Positions 50,776-62,164 of a stretch of 64,000 nt of DNA are shown in pieces. A program made the position numbers and the translations under genes. Position 1 is the stretch's first letter. Every line of letters starts with the position of its first letter. The notes beneath the pieces are model-generated. The model was not told the DNA's origin, did not search any database, and saw only the letters and a list, made by a program, of their open reading frames with translations. This DNA is from Aquatica leii (taxonomy: Eukaryota > Arthropoda > Insecta > Coleoptera > Lampyridae): the NCBI GenBank assembly GCA_035610365.1, contig CM069434.1, positions 102,102,806 to 102,166,805 on the forward strand, written 5' to 3'.

Positions 50776-52310
50776 TTATATTACGTAGGTATTATTGTGT
50801 TTGTTTTCAACACCTTCCGATAATTGTAAGGTGTTGAAAGATTCCATAAAAGTGTTAGCTACAACAGGTGATAGAGGAGAACCCATAGCAGCACCAGAAA
50901 CCTGTTTGTAAAACTTATTATCAAATTGGAAGTAAGTAGAGGATAGACACTTATCAATAAGAGGAACCAAACTCAAGTCCTTGTCATGTTGAAACAGAAT
51001 CTGTTCGATGATAATCAGCGAATCTTTAATAGGAACTTTAGTAAAAAGTGAAGTGACATCAAAACTCACAAGAAGATCGTGGGGTTCAAGTTTTATAGTT
51101 TGTAGACGTTCAATAAAATGCTGAGAGTTGAGGATATGAGAAGAGGTTTTACCTGTAAACTCACAAAGAATGTTGGACAAGAACTTGGCTAGCTTGTAGG
51201 TAAGAGATTGGATAGTACTAACGATAGGTCAAAAAGGAATACCTTGTTTGTGAGTTTTGGGAAGTCCGTATAGACGAGGTGGTTTAGAATCTGAAGGGGT
51301 AAGTCGACGTTTACTTTCAGGAGGTAGATTGGAAGATTTGATGATTTGGCTGACCTCACGTTCAATCCTCGAAGTGGGATTACGAGTTAGAAGAGCGTAC
51401 GTTTCCTCAGACACAATAGAATGGATTTTCGCAACATAATCAATATGGTTCAAGACGACAGTAGCATTGCCTTTGTCGGCGGGAAGAACAATAATATCAG
51501 GGTTCTTACGAAGACTTTTTAGGGCTAACTCTTCCGACCTAGAAATGTTGGGTTTAGGAATTTTAGAAGATTCAAGGATTTTGCCAGTGTTGATACGAAT
51601 AGGATCTGAGATGTGGCGAGGAAGGTGTCTTATAGAAGACTCGACAGCACATAAAATATCTTCCTTAGGAATACGTTTGGGAGCAACCGCAAAATTCAAA
51701 CCCTTAGTAGCACCGATTCCTGTTCTGAAGTGAGGACCAAACTAGATAAATTAACAACCGTCTTTAAAGAGTTAGTAGTAGATGAAACTTTACGATCCTT
51801 GGATTCCAATGTTTGAAACTTTTTGAGATGACCTTCAGCGGTTAGTCGTAGAGTGGTATCAGACTGCTGGTAAGTAATGTTGTCAAAGAGATTCCAGTCA
51901 TCCGGGGAAAGAGTGTTGGCCACCTCAAGATGAAGGTAAAAGAGTTGTTTCGAAATGGTGTCTAACTCTCGCCTAGTTTGCTTAATCCGTTCGCGTACCA
52001 ACGCTAGACTAGCACGGTGTAAGATGTTTTTCGAAGAACGTGTCTGAATATGAAACTTGATTCTGAGAAATGCAGGAATGTTGTTGTGGTCACGACAGCG
52101 ACTAAGAAAGGTTAAAGTGCACAAAAGTTTGACGAGTTTGTGGCGAAGTTTGGAAAATACGGAGGTTTTGGAAGAAATATTCTCCCCGTAGAGATTGTTA
52201 ATGTAATAGCGAAGGCTTCCACGGCCGGAGTCTATACTAAGATAAGAACGAGCTTTTTCGAGTTTATCGTTTTCTTTCTTACCTTTTCTGAGTTTAGAAT
52301 CTGGCTTGGT
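50776..52310 (-). pseudogene. Penelope-like element RT pseudogene, 3'-truncated
   Basis: The reading frame is open leftwards from 52310 without an ATG (KLEKARSYLSIDSGRGSLRY, then TFLSRCRDHNNIPAFLRI, a hallmark of Penelope N-termini). It continues at 51699-51229 with IIVLPADKGNATVVLNHIDY and RLYGLPKTHKQG, and at 51180-50776 with LLVSFDVTSLFTKVPI (RT motif A) and GAAMGSPLSPVVANTFME. It stops before the YADD box and the GIY-YIG endonuclease. The remaining sequence at 50690-50775 is A-rich on the coding strand. Frame changes near 51700 and 51200 break it. Confidence 0.82.
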
Positions 52311-52391
52311 TCACAAGTGGATTACCTAACTTTTGAGAAGTGTTTAGTTAGATTTCGATTGCTTGCTTGAGTTCTTCGATTTCTCTCACGC

Positions 52392-52430
52392 CTTGATGAA
52401 GCCCCTTACGAAAGTGGGCGAAACGTTGGC
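52392..52430 (+). ncRNA. hammerhead-ribozyme-like hairpin of a Penelope terminus
   Basis: The plus strand reads CTTGATGAAGCCCC, a loop, then GTGGGCGAAACGTTGG. GCCC and GGGC pair as a stem II, flanked by TTGATGA and GAAAC, close to the hammerhead core CUGAUGA...GAAA. The first core base differs and one extra A sits before the stem. Hammerheads are known in Penelope-like elements. The strand is opposite to the RT frame at 50776-52310, which weakens the case. Confidence 0.25.
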
Positions 52431-52726
52431 AACTTCGGTTACAACATTGACACGGTCCAAACCCGGAAGACGTTCTTATCTTAGTATTTTAAAGTATTTT
52501 GCATAAGCATCTCAAGATCAAACATTTATCCGCCTGGCGTTGAATATTACGTTAAGTTGTAGATATCGTTTAAATTTGTCATTAAATATGTTCCCTATAT
52601 ACTTTGTTATTAATTAGCTTCGTATCTTAATTAGGCTTTATATCCTTTACTTCTCGCTTCCTTCATGTGTAGTACCAATCTACTTTTCTTTTCTATGACT
52701 TTCTTAGGATAGTCTGCATCATTGTT

Positions 52727-53851
52727 ACTTTCCTATAAAGAAAATATAGCGATTTCAAATTTTTTCAAAAAATTTTTATTGCATAATTTCACGTTTCAAG
52801 GTTTCTTGAATCAGAAAAATGTATTTTTGACATCAAAATTTTGGGTGTCTGTGTGTTTCGATGTACCCACGATAACTCTCGAACCAAAAGTCCTAGTAAC
52901 TTGATATTGGGTATGGAGCTGGTTCTTCATATTCTCTCGGTTTTGTCAAAAGATGGGTTTGATAAAAAAACCGGAAGTGGGTGTATCTTTCATTTTTAAC
53001 AGTTTTTTATATAAATTTGTACGTATGTAAATTATTCGAATTATTCGAATTTTAGTTTCTTATAGAGTTCATTCTTTCTAACAATTTATTCAAATACAAA
53101 TTTTTTCTAACATTAACAGTTTATTAGATATTTTATTTATAATTTAAGGTGAATTTCGGATATAATCCTAGGTTCGAATCCTGCCTACGACAATTTTTTT
53201 TTAGAAAAAAATTCCATACTTTGAAGGGAAATCAACATACGTTAGAAAATAACAATTTTGTTCTATATTTGTTTAACTTGTTTATATACGGAGTGCTGCA
53301 TCTTATTTAAATTATCTTTAGATGTACCCATGATAACTCTCGAATCAAAAGTCCTAGTAACCTGAAAATTGGTATGGAGCTGGCTTTTTATATTCTCTCT
53401 GCTTTGTCAAAAGATGGGTTTAATAATAAAACCGGAAGTGGGTATATCCGTCGTTTTTAACAGTTTTTCTTATATAATTTTGTACGTATGTAAATTATTC
53501 GAATTATTTTTACTGTTTCTTATAGAGATAATTCTTCCTAACAATTTATTTAAATAAAAAAATTTCTAATATTAACATTTTATCAGATATTTAATTTGTA
53601 ATTTAAAATGAATTCACAAATATAATATAGTTTCCTGCCTGCGACGATTTCTTTTTGCTGATTTACTAAAGGGTTAAATAATATCGAGGCGCACAAATAT
53701 AAGGGTTAGTCGATATGATCTTTCGAGGAGAGAAATTTCAAAAAAATTATAGCATGCTAAGAAATCAATACAAACGTGTACATATCACTTCAAAATGGTT
53801 TTATGACAATATAACTTTAAAAAAATATGTAGACGTTCTTTATAGGAAAGT
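52727..53851. repeat. MITE-like element, copy 3 (most complete)
   Basis: The ends are ACTTTCCTATAAAGAA at 52727 and its exact inverse ending at 53851. Inside are two related units (about 52855-53240 and 53320-53720), each with CTCTCGAA.CAAAAGTCCTAG, GGTATGGAGCTG, a GATGGGTTT block, ACGTATGTAAATTATTCGAA and a tRNA-like end. The first tRNA-like end has the B box GGTTCGAATCC at 53171-53181. The second is decayed (TTTCCTGCCTGCGACGA near 53632). No coding. The target duplication is not clear. Confidence 0.65.
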
Positions 53852-54823
53852 CGTGTGGTGACCGCACCAGTTTTTTTTAGTGAAAGTATAAATTAAAAAA
53901 TCTTTACGTTTTTGTACATTTATATCATTAAAAATAATGTAAAGTAACATTTATTTATATAATGTTTTAGATGTTTTTTAAAGTCTGGAATTTAGTGTTT
54001 ATTTTACCGCATTGTAAGAATTTTACTACTCTCTTATAATAATATGCGTAAAAATCAAAATACATTTGATGTACTAAGAATTATAAAAGACAGTTTACGG
54101 TTAAGAAGGCTAAATAGATATTTACGATTTTTTTTGTTTTATTTTTTGGTTGTTACAAAGAGTGTTGTTACAAAAATTCTATATATTTTTAGTTTTAACA
54201 CATTTTTACTAGTTAGTAAATTTTAATTGCATTAATCGAAGTTTTTTAGTTTAATTGAAAGTTACATACTGTTTTAAAATACAAACAATAACTATCATCA
54301 GCTTGAATATAGTAAATCTATACAATTTTACTTTTGTTTTTCTTTCTTGTTGTTCTCCTAGTCGATATTATTACGTATGAGTAACGTCCAATTACCAGAA
54401 ATCGTTGTATAAAATAAAATCAGTAACGACAAACTATTCTATCAGAAAAATTTGCATTATTTTATTTGTTAGTTATTTCAGTTTAACGTTATATAAATAT
54501 TGGTTTGAAAATTGCTATTAGATTATAAAACCACAATCGATATGTTGACGATATTTTACTTTGCTAGTTAATATCTAACTGAATTCGAAAAATCCTGACT
54601 TGAATCGATATAACAATTTCTCCAATTTAAATAAAACGCGCCCTGCACTTGAAGAGAATTCCAATGTAGGAATACTGCTCCTATAGGAATTATAGTTCAA
54701 TTTCGTAGCGAAGTATAGAACTCTCTCGGGATACCTGAAATCCTCTTAATGAACTTACATAATCTTTTAAATTAGTTTCCTCGGTATTAAACACGTACTT
54801 ATCGTCAATTTTATTTGTTTTAG
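53852..54823. other. intron-like DNA upstream of kinase exon
   Basis: AT-rich with no recognisable coding. It ends with a pyrimidine-rich tract and TTTTAG at 54818-54823, an acceptor for the exon at 54824. I looked for the preceding kinase exon and did not find it in the window. Confidence 0.45.
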
Positions 54824-55280
54824 TTAAATGGCACTATAATGGAAGCAAAATTTAAACAGCATCCAGGAGGAGTTGCACGAAACATTGCCGAAGCGTTGAC
54901 CAAATTAGGATGTCCACCAATTTTTATATCGGTCGTTGGGGATGACAGTTACGGTCATAACATATGTTCTTTATTGCCAGAAGGATGCATAAAGTACATT
55001 TACAAGTTACCGAACCATAATACAGCTCAGTGCAATGTTGTTTTCGACAATCACGGTGAATGTAAAATTTTAATTGGTGACATGGACATACATGCACAAA
55101 TAACACCAGATATGGTACTTTGGCAATGAATGTATCAGTAAATATGTTAAACACATTACTTACAGATAAAAAAACACGAATACGAAATTAAGAAATGTCC
55201 TTTGCTTGTTTTGGATGGAAATTTAACTCTCGATGCGTTGGAAACTGCTTTAAAACTTGCACAACAACATGACATTCCGG
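54824..55280 (+). CDS. PfkB-family kinase, two internal exons (pseudouridine-kinase-like)
   Basis: Exon a (54824-55114) starts after an acceptor and reads LNGTIMEAKFKQHPGGVARN, then IAEALTKLG, IFISVVGDDSYGHNI, and NTAQCNVVFDNHGECKI. The GGVARN block is the PfkB substrate-binding glycine pair. A 51-bp intron (55115-55165, GTACTT...TTACAG) is phase 0. Exon b (55166-55280) gives KCPLLVLDGNLTLDALETAL and ends at a GTAAGT donor in phase 1 (HDIP then a split codon). The order matches the kinase half of pseudouridine-degrading enzymes (PsuK/PUKI type, GGVGRNIAE...ITP...LDGNL). The 5' exons and the ATP-binding C-terminal exons are outside what I can see. No stop or shift interrupts these exons, so this is the best host-gene candidate here. 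Substrate is inferred. Confidence 0.8.
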
Positions 55281-56096
55281 GTAAGTTTTTAAATTTTATT
55301 CAGACTGTTATTATTATAAATTAGAATTGAAAAACATTGTTGAATTTTATTTATATTATTTATACGTGGCACATCAAAGTACTTCTAATTTTCTATTTTA
55401 TTTGCATTGATTTAATTTAATTAAACACGATTTTTCTGTAATATGGAGACTCTTTAATTAAAAAAATTATTTATATTAACCGTGCTTTGAAACAGATGTT
55501 TTAAAAAAAAGTTTTTACTGCTAAAACAATTTTTGAACATTGAATAATTGAATTTTTAGTATCGTAATGCCTTTAACAAAAGAAAAAAAGCATATCTTTA
55601 CCTACTTTTCTTTTCTTTAATAAACTTTTAATACTTATTTACATATTGCATCGAATTTAAAACTTAATTTATTTTAACTATTCTCATTATCATCGATTAT
55701 TAGAAACTAATTTTACTAAACAAAAAAAAAGACAATACAACAAGCTAAGTAAAATAACAAACTAGTAATTTTAACAAAAATAACAATTATATATGACTAT
55801 CGATTTATAAACACTGTCCGTGGATAATATAATTAATAACTTACATTTATTTATCTGTACGACACACGCGTTACACTGACTTTGCGATTATTTATTTAAA
55901 GTTTATACTAGACTAGTTTTAATTTCTTTTGGATATCTTTTATATTTTTATCTTATGTAGTACTAAAATATTCTGAATGTTTGAGTTTGAGATACTAAAC
56001 ATACATTTTGAAATAAACGTAGGGCAATTTTATCAAATTTGCCAACATATTCGGTAATCTTCACCACATAGCAAAACTTGTGCCTCAAAATTATAG
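55281..56096. other. intron following kinase exon, no other feature
   Basis: AT-rich and non-coding. It is probably the start of a long intron, into which the pogo-like element at 56099 and later elements have inserted. No exon encoding the expected next block (aromatic-E-P-T) was found. Confidence 0.4.
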
Positions 56097-56098
56097 TA

Positions 56099-58990
56099 GA
56101 AGAACCTGTTGTACTTTGGACACGTTGTACCATGGACATGTAAACAAAATTCCAAATTAGCGGGCTTTAAATTTAAAACGACAAGCGTCATTCGCGAACT
56201 GTCCACCAGAGTGCACTGCATAATTAGTTTGGAATCTATAATGTTGAAAGAACTCGTGCTACAACGATCGCAGTTTTTTTTAACAAAAAAGTAAGTTTTG
56301 TATTATTATTGTAGATTTGAATTTCTAGGTTGTTTTTCGTGTTTTTGTCACGTAATTTCGCATGGTGAAAAATAAGGTTTGTCTAACCCCAATTTTTTTA
56401 CGCGCAGTTTTTGAGAACATTGCATTGTGTTGTACCTTGAACATTACGAACCCTTTCTACCTTGGTCATGTCCGAGGTACATCATGTTTTACCTTAACCA
56501 TTATTCATTAGTTTTAGTGCAAGTTTAAGATATTGAAAAATACATGTTTTTAAAGTTTTTAAAGCTCAAATTTGATATTTTTTAAAGAAGGTCTTATCTT
56601 AGTATATTTTTTTGTTTTCGATATTTTAAGGCCTAATCATGCTTCGCAGTAAAACAGGAAAAAAAAGGGATCCACTGGATCCGGAAAAACTTCGAAGTGC
56701 CGTAAAACTAGTAGAGCAACAAAGAATGTCATTATCTGGTGCTGCAAAACACACGGGCTTATCTAGAACTACCATAAGGCGACACTTGCAGAACTTCAGG
56801 AGGACCGGTAATGAAAATTTTTCTCCTCGAGAAAATAAGGCCACCCACCAAGTTTTTACATAGGAAGAGGAATCCATGCTTATTGAATATGTTAAACACG
56901 CTGCAAATTTACAATACGGTCTAACGTTAAAAAAAAGTTTGTGAACCTATATATTTGCGGTAGAAAATAAGAAAGCCTATCCATCCAGTTGGGACGTTAA
57001 CCAACGTGCTGGGGATTTTTGGTTGCGCCTTTTCAGAAAAAAGTATAAGAACGACGTGGTGCTGCGTAAACCAGAAGCAACAAGCTTGGCTCGTTCAACA
57101 GCATTTAATCGCACCAACGTTCAACTTATGTTTAAAAACTACAAAGCAGCTTTAGAAAAATGTCCCACGTTGCCTGCTACCAATATATGAAACTGTGATG
57201 AGACAGGTCTAACGACTGCTCATGTCCTTCCAAAAGATTTGGCACCTAAAGGCTGCAAACAAGTTGGGTCAATGACGAGCGCAGAAAGAGGAACAAATAT
57301 TACTATGATTCCGGCAATCAATGCTAGGGGTGGATTTATTCCTCCGATGTTAATATTTCCGCGTGTCAATTCCAAAGATTTTATGTTATGCCACCAGGTA
57401 CCATTGGTGGCGCCAATCCATCTGGCTGGTCGAACGAGAAGTTATTCATAACATTTTTTAAACACTTTATTCAATATGCACCGTGTATCCTATTAATGGA
57501 CAATCACGAAAGTCACATTTCAATTCCAGTCATTGAAATAGCGAAACAAAATCAAGTCATTTTGGTAACCTTCCATCCTCATACCAGTCATAAAATGCAG
57601 CCCTTGGATCGAACGGTATTTGGCCCTTGCAAAACGTATTTCAACACTGCAATGAACGAGTTTATGATTACTCCTGGTAATGTAGGAAAACCAGTAACAA
57701 TTTACGATCTTGCAAATCTTGTCGGCAAATCTTTTCCATTGGCCTTTACACCGAATAACATCACAAAAGGCTTTGAAGTAACAGGTTTTGTTCCTTTAAA
57801 TGAAAATATATTTCAAGATTGCGACTTTGCGCCTTCCGATGTAACAAATCGTCCTGAGCCCTGCACAATCGCTAAAAATGATTCTGCTTCGCAAATTGAA
57901 AACTCAAGCTCAAGTCAAGCATCTGCAGCAGGAATAATTACCACGTCAAGTCCAAAGTCTTGCACAAGTGGTGAAATGAATTCTTCCTTAAACTCAGCTA
58001 AAGCAAATATATCAGGCATTATTACCCCATCTAAGATAATACCACATCCTAAGGCTGCCCCACGAAAGAACACCCGTCAAGGACGCGCAAAAGGAAAATC
58101 TCGCATTTTGACTGACACACCTGAAGTAGAAGCACTTAAAGAAGCAAAAGCATTAAAAAATAAACGAAAAATTAAGCCCACAAAACTTAAAGCTGCCAGG
58201 AGGCAAGTATTTTCAAAAAAGAAAGATTCTTCTTCAGAGACATCCTCAAGTTCTGATTCCATCTTCTTACACGATACAGATGATTCGAGTGGGCCAGTAT
58301 ATTTCTCACCCGTGGAACATTCTGACGACCCTGTGAAAGATTCTATCGATAATGAAATTACTGGAGACAAGAAATTTTTTAGTGGGAGACTTCGTTATAT
58401 TCGTTTATGAAAACAAACATTTTCCAGGACAAATTGCTGAGATAAAGACAAATGGACCTGTAATAATGTCAATGCAGAAAACTAAAATGAGCTGGAAATG
58501 GCCTAAAAAACCAGACTCAATGTTTTATTTGTGGAACGACGTAATTCAAAAAATCCTTCTCCCAAAAAAGATTCACATGAGACGAGAAATTTATAAGGTA
58601 GACGAAATAAATAAGTTTATTGAAGACGATTATTAACAAATTTTATGATAACTACTTAAGTTTTTTTGTAAGTTGCGCTTTTACTAAGTTTTTTATGAGA
58701 ATATGTTTTGCTTATAATTTGTTTTTATTTGATGTAATTTTACTCCAATGTCTAAGGTACAAAACATATATGGCCAAGGTACATCACCCATGTTGTACCT
58801 AGGACACTTTTCAACTTTTATTAGTATTGTCTCCCAAAATTCCAAATTTTAAATTTCTTTAATAAAAACGTCTAAACAGATGCACAACAATGCTAGGTTT
58901 TATAAAAAAAATAAACTAGGCGTATAAATGTAAAACCTAATTTTTTATAGTGTTTCTTATAAAAGTATATCCGAGGTACAACAGGTTCCC
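56099..58990. mobile_element. pogo-like DNA transposon, plus strand
   Basis: The left end (after a TA at 56097-56098) reads GAAGAACCTGTTGTACTTTGG. The right end, reverse-complemented, reads GGGGAACCTGTTGTACCTCG, so GAACCTGTTGTAC is shared as an inverted repeat. The outermost few bases do not agree, so one terminus is eroded. Copies of the related GTACCTTG/GAGGTACA motif recur inside near 56430, 56475, 58757 and 58793, as sub-terminal repeats. One transposase pseudogene fills the centre. Confidence 0.75.
56639..58636 (+). pseudogene. pogo-like transposase pseudogene, nearly complete
   Basis: The ATG at 56639 starts MLRSKTGKKRDPLDPEKLRS. A Psq helix-turn-helix follows (SLSGAAKHTGLSRTTIRRHL), stops at about 56861 and 56941, then a CENP-B-like block (DFWLRLFRKKYKNDVVLRKP). 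The first catalytic block is NCDETGLTTAHV (57190; a TGA just precedes it), then GCKQVGSMTSAERG. A frame change near 57390 leads into a 340-codon frame with second catalytic block CILLMDNHESHISIPV, SHKMQPLDRTVFGPCKTYFN and the third acidic region. A serine-rich linker follows. The C-terminal domain sits in a shifted frame at 58352-58636 (GDFVIFVYENKHFPGQIAEI, KMSWKWPKKPDSMFYLWND), resembling a small SH3/Tudor-like barrel. The catalytic residues survive but expression is blocked. Confidence 0.85.
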
Positions 58991-59400
58991 CATTACGTAC
59001 GAAAGTCTAACTTACACCAACAACTATTGGAATAAACAATGGAACTTGGAAAACCCATTAAGTAGTACCTTTTCTTCAGTTTTCGTACGTTTAGCCATAA
59101 CAATTATGCATCATATACAAAAAATCTTTAATTTTCTAAAACGTTTGTTTACTATAACTGATACATAACACGACGAATCAAAAAAATTATAAACAAATTA
59201 ATTCAAAACACAACAACTTATTAAATTGTTTATATCTCTTTTGAAATTGCGATATAGGTAATCACATCTGGCTAAATATTTACCTTTATGTGTGAATAAC
59301 ACGCGCGTTATCCTTAGCCTGACTTTGACCTTTTTCTTGCATGTTTATATAACTAATCTTTTCGTCGTATACTAAATTCAGACTTTTTCTATACAAGGTG
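58991..59400. other. no feature recognised
   Basis: Short AT-rich spacer between the pogo-like element and the decayed Gypsy copy. Confidence 0.4.
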
Positions 59401-59544
59401 AAACTTACGCTGAGTTTCTCGAATCCTACTCTGTCCCTTTTTTAAGACTGCTCTATTTTGGAACTGGAGGTGAATGCGGCACAGATAAAAATGGTCGCGG
59501 TAACAACAGATGTTGTGCTTGAATAATAACTAAATGAAGCACAT

Positions 59545-60060
59545 TTCTAACTGTTTCTCCAATCCAGTTGGTCTAAACCGCAACCAAACTTAAATACTGC
59601 CAGTTTCTGAACGTTATGGAACTTTATTTCTCTCTTGAGATTCCACAATGCATCCCACAGATTTTTGCTTAACGGATTCACACGAAAGTGTTTCTTGGTG
59701 ACCATATAGAATTGCTCATCTCATTTTCAAAGTTTATCCAATTATTTAAACTCTTTTCTGAAGACTACCGCAATCCCTTTGGACATGTAAAAGTCTTAAA
59801 CCACACAGTGTGCAATAATGTAGTCTCTTGGTTTTTGAAGAGGTTTTGTTGCACTACCGTCCTAATTTCAAACCGAAACATTCTAAAACTTGCGTACATA
59901 GCCATGAATTGGTCGAAATTTTTTCCGGTGACCTGATTCCTGGTTTTGCTTCTAATTAATCTAGTTGGTAGACCACCACGTTTCTGAAAATTATATAGCT
60001 CACAAGATATCGCCCGGTTGAAACCTACCGTTCTAAAATTTAACGTCATACATGGTCTTT
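59545..60060 (-). pseudogene. decayed second copy of the macrodomain Gypsy Pol
   Basis: Read leftwards, the nucleotides align with the Pol C-terminus of the 15.4-kb element. First come the integrase-tail bases for YDV...NG.FQPGD near 60050. Then there is a deletion removing the GPY/F module. RLIRSKTRNQVTGKNFDQFM and QQNLFKNQE continue to 59860. In changing frames the macrodomain follows: bases for the HC-V block, the MVTKKHFRVNP block near 59700 (keeping the catalytic-lysine context), and KLAVFKFGCGLDQLDW near 59580 (keeping the GCGLD aspartate). About 50 bases in the middle of the macrodomain are missing. Stops and shifts make it non-functional. The CCCH finger is not recognisable beyond 59545. 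No LTR was found beside it. Confidence 0.75.
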
Positions 60061-60327
60061 ATTTTGTCACTGAAAAGCACAGAAAAACGTTTTGTTTTTC
60101 TGTAAATAACTATACAAGCGCAGAACGTGGATTTTTTCACCCGTGTAATACAAAATAGTTTTGAAGAAAACTACAGAATAAAACCACAGCGTGAGGCTCA
60201 TCAGCAGTAGAGGACACGCTTTAATGTATTTCCACTATTGCATCAACAAACCTTATAGCTTTATATTTATGTACGATAAGGATAATCATTCTCAAAATTT
60301 GATGACAAAGTCATATCATAGTGCAGT

Positions 60328-60475
60328 GCAACCCGCTTAATAGAATTACGTTGGGAATTGAGGTTTTTTGATAACAATAACCGAATGATAACAATATTCA
60401 TAATTCAGAAGAAAATGTATATTAATTTGTTAGAAAGCAGTAAATACATACAGCGTGTATTTGATTAACAGGTTG
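60328..60475. repeat. Tigger/pogo-like terminal repeat fragment, copy 2
   Basis: It starts CAGTGCAACCCGCTTAATAG, a Tigger-like terminus, and shares AATAACCGAATGATAACAAT and GTTAGAAAGCAGTAAA with 25690-25855. It abuts the RNase H end of the Gypsy fragment at 60476. Confidence 0.55.
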
Positions 60476-61956
60476 TTAATTTAGCGCGTCTACGTGAGAC
60501 ATTTGTGTTCTGGGTCTATATTTGATTTCAAGATTGAATTCTTGAACTTGCAGCCACCAACTACCGATTCTCGGTACAAGATCCTTTTTAGAAAAAGCGT
60601 TGCGCAGAGCGTTACAGTCTGTAATCACTGTAAATTGTAGCCCCAGCAAGTAAATTTTGAAGTGCTGCAAAGCATATACAACAGCCATGGTATCAAGTTT
60701 GTATGAGTGATACTGTCTTTGGTCTACTGTAGTTTCCTTACAGTAGAACTCACGTCTGTATGTAGTTCTGTAGGTAATACGGGATCGAATATAGCTAGTA
60801 CGGGTCTGATCTCGTAGTAAGTATAGACTTTAATTTATCAAAAGTTTGTTGTTGCTCGGGCTTCCAGCACCACTTAGTTTCTTTTCGCGTGAGCTGGGTC
60901 AACGGTTCAACAATTCGAGAATACTCCTTCACAAATTTTTTAAAATAGCCGGTTAGTCCAAGAAACTGTCGCACTTGCTTAACGTTTTGTGGCGGCAACA
61001 TTGCTAACACAGCTTCGATTTTTTTTTTATCTGGGCGTACAGCTTCTTCACTAATTTAGCCTCAGAAATAGTTTATTTTGGTGGTGAAAAAAGTACATTT
61101 ACTTTTAACTTTAAATTGTGTTTACGCAACCTCTCCAGCACTATTCGCAATCTATCTAGACCTTCATTGACCGTATGGATGGTATTGTTTTCTATGTACG
61201 GAAAAGCGATAATGTTCTTTAAGGGTCTTAGCACGTTGTTCATTAATCGCTGAAACACTGCGGGTGAATTGTATAACCCAAAAGGCATTCGCAGAAATTC
61301 GTAATGAGTCCGGAGTTATAAACGCTGTTTTGTCAATGTAGTTTTCGTTCATTGGCACTTGATAAAATCCTTATGCCAGATCTAACCCAGTGAAGTATTT
61401 ATATCGGGCGCCATCTTTCTTTGTTCCCAATCAATCTATCTGTTTTTCTATATTTATCCTTGATAATAATAGCGTTCAACTGTACTTTACGCACATGCGA
61501 TAGTCTCTAGTTTTCTTTTTTCTAAATAGAATATGGCTGGCATAGGCGGAACTCGACTATAATCTCTCATGGTCGTTGATTTTTCCAAACACTAGTTCGG
61601 TTGTTTTGACTCTGTTAACTTCAGAGCACTCTAACTCCCAAATTTGTTTAGTATTTTCCAGTCGTCGCACAAACACCGAACCTATGTATTAGCATTACTT
61701 CAGGCAATTTTATAAAATCACAACCGACGATGCAATCGTATTTCATCTTATGGTCGTCCAACACAAACGTGCATAATTCGGCACCGGGTTGTCCAACCCT
61801 TACTTTTACTTTAACTGTACCGACACACTCGACGCACCCGCCAGAGAAACTTCTTATCATCGCGTTGTTCTTTTGTACAGACAAATTCAACTTTGCATCT
61901 ACTTTTCCTTTAATAACTGTACATGTTGGCAATTGGCTTTCATTTAAGCAAAGCAC
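60476..61956 (-). pseudogene. degenerate Gypsy-type pol fragment (unrelated family)
   Basis: Read leftwards: a protease-like region 61956-61648 (YDCIVGCDFIKLPEVMLIHR, the conserved helix of retropepsins; the DTG site is not seen); RT around 61358-61073 (MPFGLYNSPAVFQRLMNNVL; the YxDD box is decayed to PYIENNT); RT connection 61010-60795 (VKQVRQFLGLTGYFKKFVKE); RNase H 60688-60476 (TVITDCNALRNAFSKKD, IKYRPRTQMSHVDALN). Sequence differs strongly from the 15.4-kb element, so this is another Gypsy lineage. It is truncated at RNase H by the Tigger-like repeat. Confidence 0.8.
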
Positions 61957-61974
61957 TAATTAAATAAATACATT

Positions 61975-62160
61975 TAATTATTAATTACAAAACAAAAATG
62001 TAAGTGTGTTACACTTGCAACATTCTTTTCAACGATGGGGGTGCAAAATGATCATCCACCACGTAATACGCAAAAAAAAGAAGGAGTAGTACATAATTAT
62101 CATTGTATCACACAGATGGCAATACTCGTACACAAAACAATATATAACCACATACCGCTC
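61975..62160 (-). repeat. possible BEL/Pao 3' LTR remnant
   Basis: Immediately after the Pol C-terminus of the BEL/Pao fragment (minus strand) comes a purine-rich AAGGAGAGCGG and then TATGTGGTTATATATTG. This arrangement resembles a polypurine tract followed by an LTR start. The other LTR lies outside the window, so it cannot be confirmed. Confidence 0.3.
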
Positions 62161-62164
62161 TCCT

